DNA of 64,000 bases from Myrica gale. Its lineage: Eukaryota; Streptophyta; Magnoliopsida; Fagales; Myricaceae. A model generated the notes under the pieces. The model worked only from the letters and a program-made list of their open reading frames with translations. It had not been told where the DNA came from and searched no databases. The first letter of the stretch is position 1; the number at the start of each line of letters is the position of its first letter. The translations under genes and the position numbers were made by a program. The stretch covers positions 12,501 to 76,500 of the forward strand of contig CAWVNL010000001.1 in the NCBI GenBank assembly GCA_963930655.1. The letters run 5' to 3'. Below, one piece after another: positions 59,204 through 64,000 of the stretch.

Positions 59204-59633
59204 TAGAAAGTAGGGTTGTTCAGTGCCACCGGAAAATTCCGGTGGCACCGGCCCCGCACCGGGAAACCGGTGTAAGCCTAGCCAGTGGCCCCTAGCCCCC
59301 TGGGCGTTCCCCCCCCCCCCCCCCTTGCGCTTTCCCCACCCCCGGGCCCTAGGGGCTGGCCAGTGGCCCTTGGCCCCTTGCGCATTCTCCCGGCCGTGGT
59401 TTAAATCTTAAATATGCTTAAATAATATTTTCATTTTTATAAATTAGTATAGAGTTTATATTTTTTTATGTGCGTAATATGCTAAAAAATGACCCAATAT
59501 GAATGTAGGATTGCCGGAAACCACCACCACTAAAACAGCCACCGCAATGGGCTAGTTTTTGCCCTTAACGGTGTATGTGACATTTTTTTAAAAACTGGCA
59601 CCTACACCGGGGTTGAATAGCCCTAGTAGAAAG
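59204..59633. mobile_element. Non-autonomous hAT element (family A), 414 bp
   Basis: Element 59212-59625 has ends TAGGGTTGTTCAG and TTGAATAGCCCTA and the exact 8-bp duplication GTAGAAAG (59204-59211, 59626-59633). The interior shares ATGAATGTAGGAT, CCGGAAACC and CCCTTAACGGTGTA with the 746-bp element at 44683, so they are the same family. The left half contains a CCGGTGGCACCGG-type GC-rich block and a poly-C run. Confidence 0.95.
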
Positions 59634-59804
59634 TACTATTTTTATGGTTTTTTAAAAAAAATGTAGAGCAAATGGAAAAATGGATGTGCACTGTACAGTA
59701 CTAGCTTCATTGAAGTAATTCCAAAATTTTGAAATGAAAAGCTTTCTTTTCCCTTGCAATATTGGAAAAACCAACATAAATAACTGAAAACAGCTAATGT
59801 ACGC

Positions 59805-61623
59805 TCAGTCGGTCAAAAAATAGTCATACGTTGAGTTCTTGTGAGAGGAAGTAATTGATCCCCTCGAAGGTGCTTTCTCCGTAGGAACTGCTGCACCAGT
59901 CCTAGAAAAAGCTTTCATTCCTTTGCAGCCTTTCATGTGAGTGTGCAGTTTTTCCGGCTTGAACGGCTTCCCGCACTGTCTGCATTTTTATTCAAAGCAT
60001 TTCCATCACCTTATTTATGATGCTTATGAAGTACAGAACTGCTTACTATTGAATGGAATTCACTCTTGTTGCGTCACTTACGAGCAATTTGGCCAAGTCA
60101 TTGGCTTATAAGCTGTAGGAATGGCTTTTTGTTTAGAGAAGTCACTCTGTTTCTTCTTTTTCTGTGAACCCTCTTCTCCATCGTAGTTGTTCCTGCATCA
60201 CCACAGTGCAATCCCAAGCAAACAAATATTGGCCTCTGTTAATCACGCTATACAAATATGTACATTACTCGAGTAATTATGCTATGACCATTATAACTTT
60301 AAGGTACCTGGCATTTTGTTGCTGCTGCTGCTGCTGGTCTTGGCGCCGCGGATTCCTAGTCGTCCCATAAACGTTGGCAGACCCTCCCGAATTCTCTCCT
60401 TTACCAATCTCACCACAATCGGGTTTCTGATCGCAATACTTGGTTTTGTTAGCACGAGCGATCGCGACCAACACTGCATCGTTGGTATCCGTAGCACCAC
60501 AACTAATCAAATTGCGTAACATGCTAGAAACTCCGCTCGAATAGCTTTCGCTCTTTCTAAACGCGGGTTTAGGAATCGATGATTGTGGATATGGTGCGGA
60601 TTGCGGAGCAGTTTTTTCCCATTTTCCCTTGTTGCTGCTCTTCTTTTTGTTCAGCAGTTGGGAACACAGAGAAGACTTTGCGAATTTCTCATCTTGTTTA
60701 TGCTTCTGATCTTCTTGGAGCTTCATTGAGTCATTGGTTAATGTTGACCTCTCAGAGCCAAATAAAGGCGATTCTTCATTTAGTTCGGAAGAGAATTCAT
60801 TTGAGCTATTGGTTTTAGAATCTGAGGGCGTTTCAAATGTTTCATTGGATGAAGGTTGCTGCTGGTGCGGGTCTTCAACGCGGGATTCAATTTCACAATC
60901 ACGGGGCTGCTGCATTTTCGGTTTGGAAGGTTTACTTTCACCGTATGAACGATCATCTGTAATCTCTAGAGCAGTCAATCAGCGTCAAATTATAAGGGAA
61001 GGATTGGAACACACTTAAGGAAACAGCAATTAGTAGTTGCCATAACGAGATGGGAATACTCAAATGGAACCAAATCAAACAAATTAAAATGAATCAGAGT
61101 ACTAATTAGTCGGCTTACCAAATGAGGCAGAGACAATCTCGGAACCTTTGAGTACATATTCATTGTCAGACAGAGGAGTCATAAGGTCGTCATCCATCAA
61201 ATCTTGCCAAACATAACCTGTCTTGTACCTCCTGCCATTGTCGTTTGAAATAGATATAGTAAAAACACTACTTATAAACCAGTCTGAATGGGAAAGAATA
61301 CGGAAGGGTTGGTGTGATTGAACATACCTCTTGTAGGACCAAGCAAAGGCTTCCGGCATGTCCTTTCCTCTCAAATCCGAAAGCCACCTCTTAACATCTT
61401 TTACAGATATGAAGAAACAGATCAATCAATTGTCAAATAATCAATGGAGTCCTTATCTCACATGGACAAAGCTAGAGACCATCGTCTAGTCACCTCTTAG
61501 ATAGACACCGTTATTGCGGTTGAAATGGTGAACCCGAATGAGGTGGGGATGCTCAACGCGACTCCTGTGACTGAGAAAGTAAATGATGTGTAAGCGCCTC
61601 ACTTCTCCACCTTTGGCTTCCAT
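59805..61623 (-). CDS. SOSEKI (DUF966) polarity protein
   Basis: Cell-polarity protein that polymerises through a DIX-like domain and localises to cell corners or edges. Five exons on the minus strand, all phase-consistent: 61623-61494, 61397-61328, 61231-61119, 60965-60308, 59979-59805; 381 aa. The DIX-like domain covers residues 8-100: [72 protein letters not shown] Ser/Glu/Lys-rich middle follows with the conserved [20 protein letters not shown]. The last exon, joined in phase after a Gln run, encodes [20 protein letters not shown], the family's C-terminal finger (one usual Cys before it is not seen). The start at MEAKGGE is chosen by family similarity; an in-frame ATG at 61716 is an alternative. 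Confidence 0.9.
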
Positions 61624-61989
61624 TCCAGTACCCTTTTTCCTTCTTGTTCTTATTCTTCTGATGCTGTTGTTGCTGGTTGCTGCGGCTGCTACAAAACACC
61701 CCCACACTAACAACAACCAAAAGAGAAATCCTCTTCTTTTCAGGCAAAGCCTCTCATAGATTAATCAGCGAAGTTTCAAAATATAATATTAAAGAAGAAA
61801 AAAAGAGAGAGAGCATGAAAAGCCCAAGAGAGATCTCTGTCTCTCCGCCGGCCTGCTCCTTGAAAAGCCGAAAACAAAACATATTCCTCATGCTTGATTA
61901 TAATAATGGTGATCAATAGTGATTCATGCAGGCCTAGTAACACAGCTACATTTGCGTGGACCATATAAAACATTCTATAAAAACATTAA

Positions 61990-62094
61990 TTCCTCTCAGA
62001 AACAAAAGAATCATCGATACTCGGGATTACCCGCTGATTGTCCCTAATACTCGCACTTACCTTTTCCTTCTCTCCACTAGGTTGTTCTATGTCT

Positions 62095-62131
<37 letters not shown>

Positions 62132-62135
62132 GAAG
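61990..62135 (-). promoter_or_regulatory. GA-microsatellite in SOSEKI upstream region
   Basis: (GA)n at 62098-62128 lies about 475 bp upstream of the SOSEKI ATG, in a position fitting its 5' UTR or promoter. GA/CT repeats are common in plant core promoters; a regulatory role here is inference. Confidence 0.35.
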
Positions 62136-63258
62136 TTCAAGGGGGCGCCACGATGGAAGATTGAACAGATTAGAAAAGCTATATATGGAGAGAAAAGGTC
62201 GCTGGTTTCCCATCCCACCAGCTTTATCTGATTTCCCGCTATATATTAACAAACATAACATACGAAGCTATATCTTTTAGGATAATCACGACGACCTTGA
62301 ATTGTTTACCATTTCAACTTCAACACAATAAAATTAGGACTAAAAGTTTGAATCTTTTAGTTGAAATTAATGATTAAGAGAAATAACACGTCTATTGCGC
62401 AATTCCTAAAAAATTTCAGAAGATTCCAATTTTTAACAGTATCCCATTAACATGCTAGCTTTTGACCAAAATATATGCTATTCCCCAGAAAAGCCTCATT
62501 TATTCCATAAATTCACAAATTTCTGCCACCCTTTTTCTCTCACATATATTTACACATTTTAATTCTACCTAGGAAACAAAACTTGGGGTTGATAACCTAA
62601 TCAAAATGATATATACCTAATGGATTGAGTGAACAGCCTTAATTCCATTAGTAATCTACGAGAGATGTGTGATCAATCATATCCTAAAGACTTGTTTTTC
62701 ATTAGTTGTCATATTCATGCTATCTAACAATGACCTACTTCATATTAATTAATGTATAACGCGTATCGTTTTCATGATCGACCAATTGAATTTTATTATA
62801 AGGCCAACATGATAATGTTACATTAAAAGGTGATGAAGAGGGTACGGTGTGTTTGATCCGTAAGCAATACTTATTGATAAAAACCTAGAGACAAATTGTG
62901 TTTTAGGTGAACGACAGAGCAAAAGGGTTCTAGGTCACCGAATGCATGCAGTATATATGTTGAAGCTCAAAATTTTGTTCTCACGTTGTTCCCTATATGT
63001 TCTCTATACTCTGGTACGGTCTTTGGAAGAATTGCTGGGACAAATTTGCACATATTGGTTGGTTAAATCGAAAAATTAACCTGAGATTAATAAAGATCAG
63101 GAAAGGACAATCATAGAGGCCAAAAGAAGACATTTTAATCAACAAACATTCACCTATTTTCCCTTTTTCATCTAAGTTAGAAAAGAAAGTGATATTCACA
63201 ATTTAACCTATATATCCATGGTGCATGGTGGGTGTCCTTCGTACAATCACCAATTCTC
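62136..63258. other. Intergenic, no gene recognised
   Basis: AT-rich upstream region of the SOSEKI gene. No element ends or supported frames were seen. Confidence 0.5.
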
Positions 63259-63677
63259 TGTTTCATGCCTTAGGAGAACTTCTTCCCAAAAGCTAACTCA
63301 AGAGGGAAGGGAGCCTAAGGCATATAAACCCCACATTGGCGTCCCATACTACCAATGTGGGACGGATCTCATACTCCTCAAATGGTCCATAACATTCCAT
63401 CACGCTCCGCAGCCCCGGCGTCCACGCGAGCTGGCTGTGTACTAGGTTTTTTCTAGTCTTGGGCTAACACTGCAATACCAACGTCACCCCTCGCACCGCA
63501 CGATTGCAACTCGGAGGCATGGTGTAGGCTCTGATACCATTTGTTACATGCCTTAGGAGAACTCACTCCCAAAAACTAGTTCAAGAGGGAAGGGAGTCTA
63601 AGGCATATAAACCTCATATTGACATCACATACTACCAATGTGGGACGGATCTCATACTCCCCAAATGGTCTATGACA
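63259..63677 (-). mobile_element. TRIM retrotransposon, about 420 bp
   Basis: Direct repeats 63259-63394 and 63542-63677 (136 bp each, roughly 88% alike) begin TG and end CA. On the minus strand the LTR includes CCCACATTGGTAGTATG and a TATA-like TTTATATGCC. The 147-bp interior has AATGGTATCAGAGCC next to the 5' LTR (minus strand, 63541-63527), an exact tRNA-iMet primer site, and a purine-rich GCGGAGCGTGATGGAA next to the 3' LTR. No coding sequence. I could not find a matching 5-bp target duplication. Confidence 0.88.
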
Positions 63678-64000
63678 CCCTTCTTCTCTACTTACCCATT
63701 GCATTGACCAGTGATGAGCTTTTAGGTTTTTTTATTAGAAGTTCCTTGTCGTCTGACTTTATGCAACTTGAAAGTACCACCAACACGAGAAAGGGTACTG
63801 ACTGCTGACAAAGCGAAGAACCAATTCAGTAATCAACATAAGTTAATTAAGGAAGGTGGTTTTGTTTCTCTTGCATGGTATACTTAGCAATCAGCTTCGC
63901 TGCTTCATGAGGAGATCAGATATTTTTTTCTTTTTCTTTTTTTTTTCTAGGCCAATCACACACGCTTAGATTTTATAGAGAGTGATCAATATCAGGTAAA
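63678..64000. other. Window end, no gene recognised
   Basis: AT-rich sequence to the window end with pyrimidine runs. Nothing supported. Confidence 0.4.

Noticed and set aside
62098..62128. GA repeat as a CRISPR or tandem gene signal
   Set aside because: Simple dinucleotide microsatellite; no spacer structure, and CRISPR arrays are not expected in a plant nucleus.

Overview
This is a plant nuclear window. Intron-rich genes with GT-AG splice sites, plant-only families (SOSEKI, DUF936, class XI myosin, type-1 lipid transfer protein) and a dense layer of plant transposons all point to an angiosperm, most likely a woody eudicot. The repeat style is compatible with Fagales, but that is only an impression. 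There are no bacterial features and no CRISPR array.

Layout. 1-5.1 kb: a lipid-transfer-protein (nsLTP) pseudogene split by a young, complete RE1-like Ty1-copia element. 5.3-13.7 kb: a SINE, a degenerate retroposon, an intron-containing fragment of a class XI myosin gene with an LTR remnant inside it, and a decayed Ty3-gypsy fragment. 13.8-14.2 kb: a hAT MITE. 14.6-18.2 kb: CNX2, the mitochondrial radical-SAM enzyme of molybdenum-cofactor synthesis. 18.7-21.4 kb: a LINE fragment and an AAA-ATPase pseudogene (minus strand) broken by a TRIM element. 22.3-26.1 kb: a nearly intact Ac-type hAT transposon. 26.3-34.5 kb: a 6.5-kb PIF/Harbinger element with both of its genes, with related MITEs on either side. 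36.4-42.5 kb: an intact 12-exon MFSD12-like transporter gene. 43.2-47.5 kb: a stack of retroposon copies, a CACTA end, a hAT MITE and a Mutator-like element containing a 237-bp tandem duplication. 48.5-48.8 kb: PHF5A/SF3b14b, a spliceosome subunit. 51.8-58.7 kb: a DUF936 gene with a 2-kb retroposon in intron 1. 59.2-59.6 kb: another hAT MITE. 59.8-61.6 kb: a SOSEKI polarity gene (minus strand) whose last exon is short and easy to miss. 63.3-63.7 kb: a second TRIM.

Five genes look functional: CNX2, the MFSD12-like gene, PHF5A, the DUF936 gene and SOSEKI. They belong to unrelated pathways and are not a cluster. Three host genes are pseudogenes (nsLTP, myosin XI, AAA-ATPase). Most of the remaining sequence is mobile DNA, and many of the elements can be delimited by exact target-site duplications. 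I saw no convincing new biological system. The unusual material is the nested transposon stratigraphy, some long perfect hairpins, a tRNA-Cys-like pseudogene and a retroposon carrying only an ORF1-like protein.
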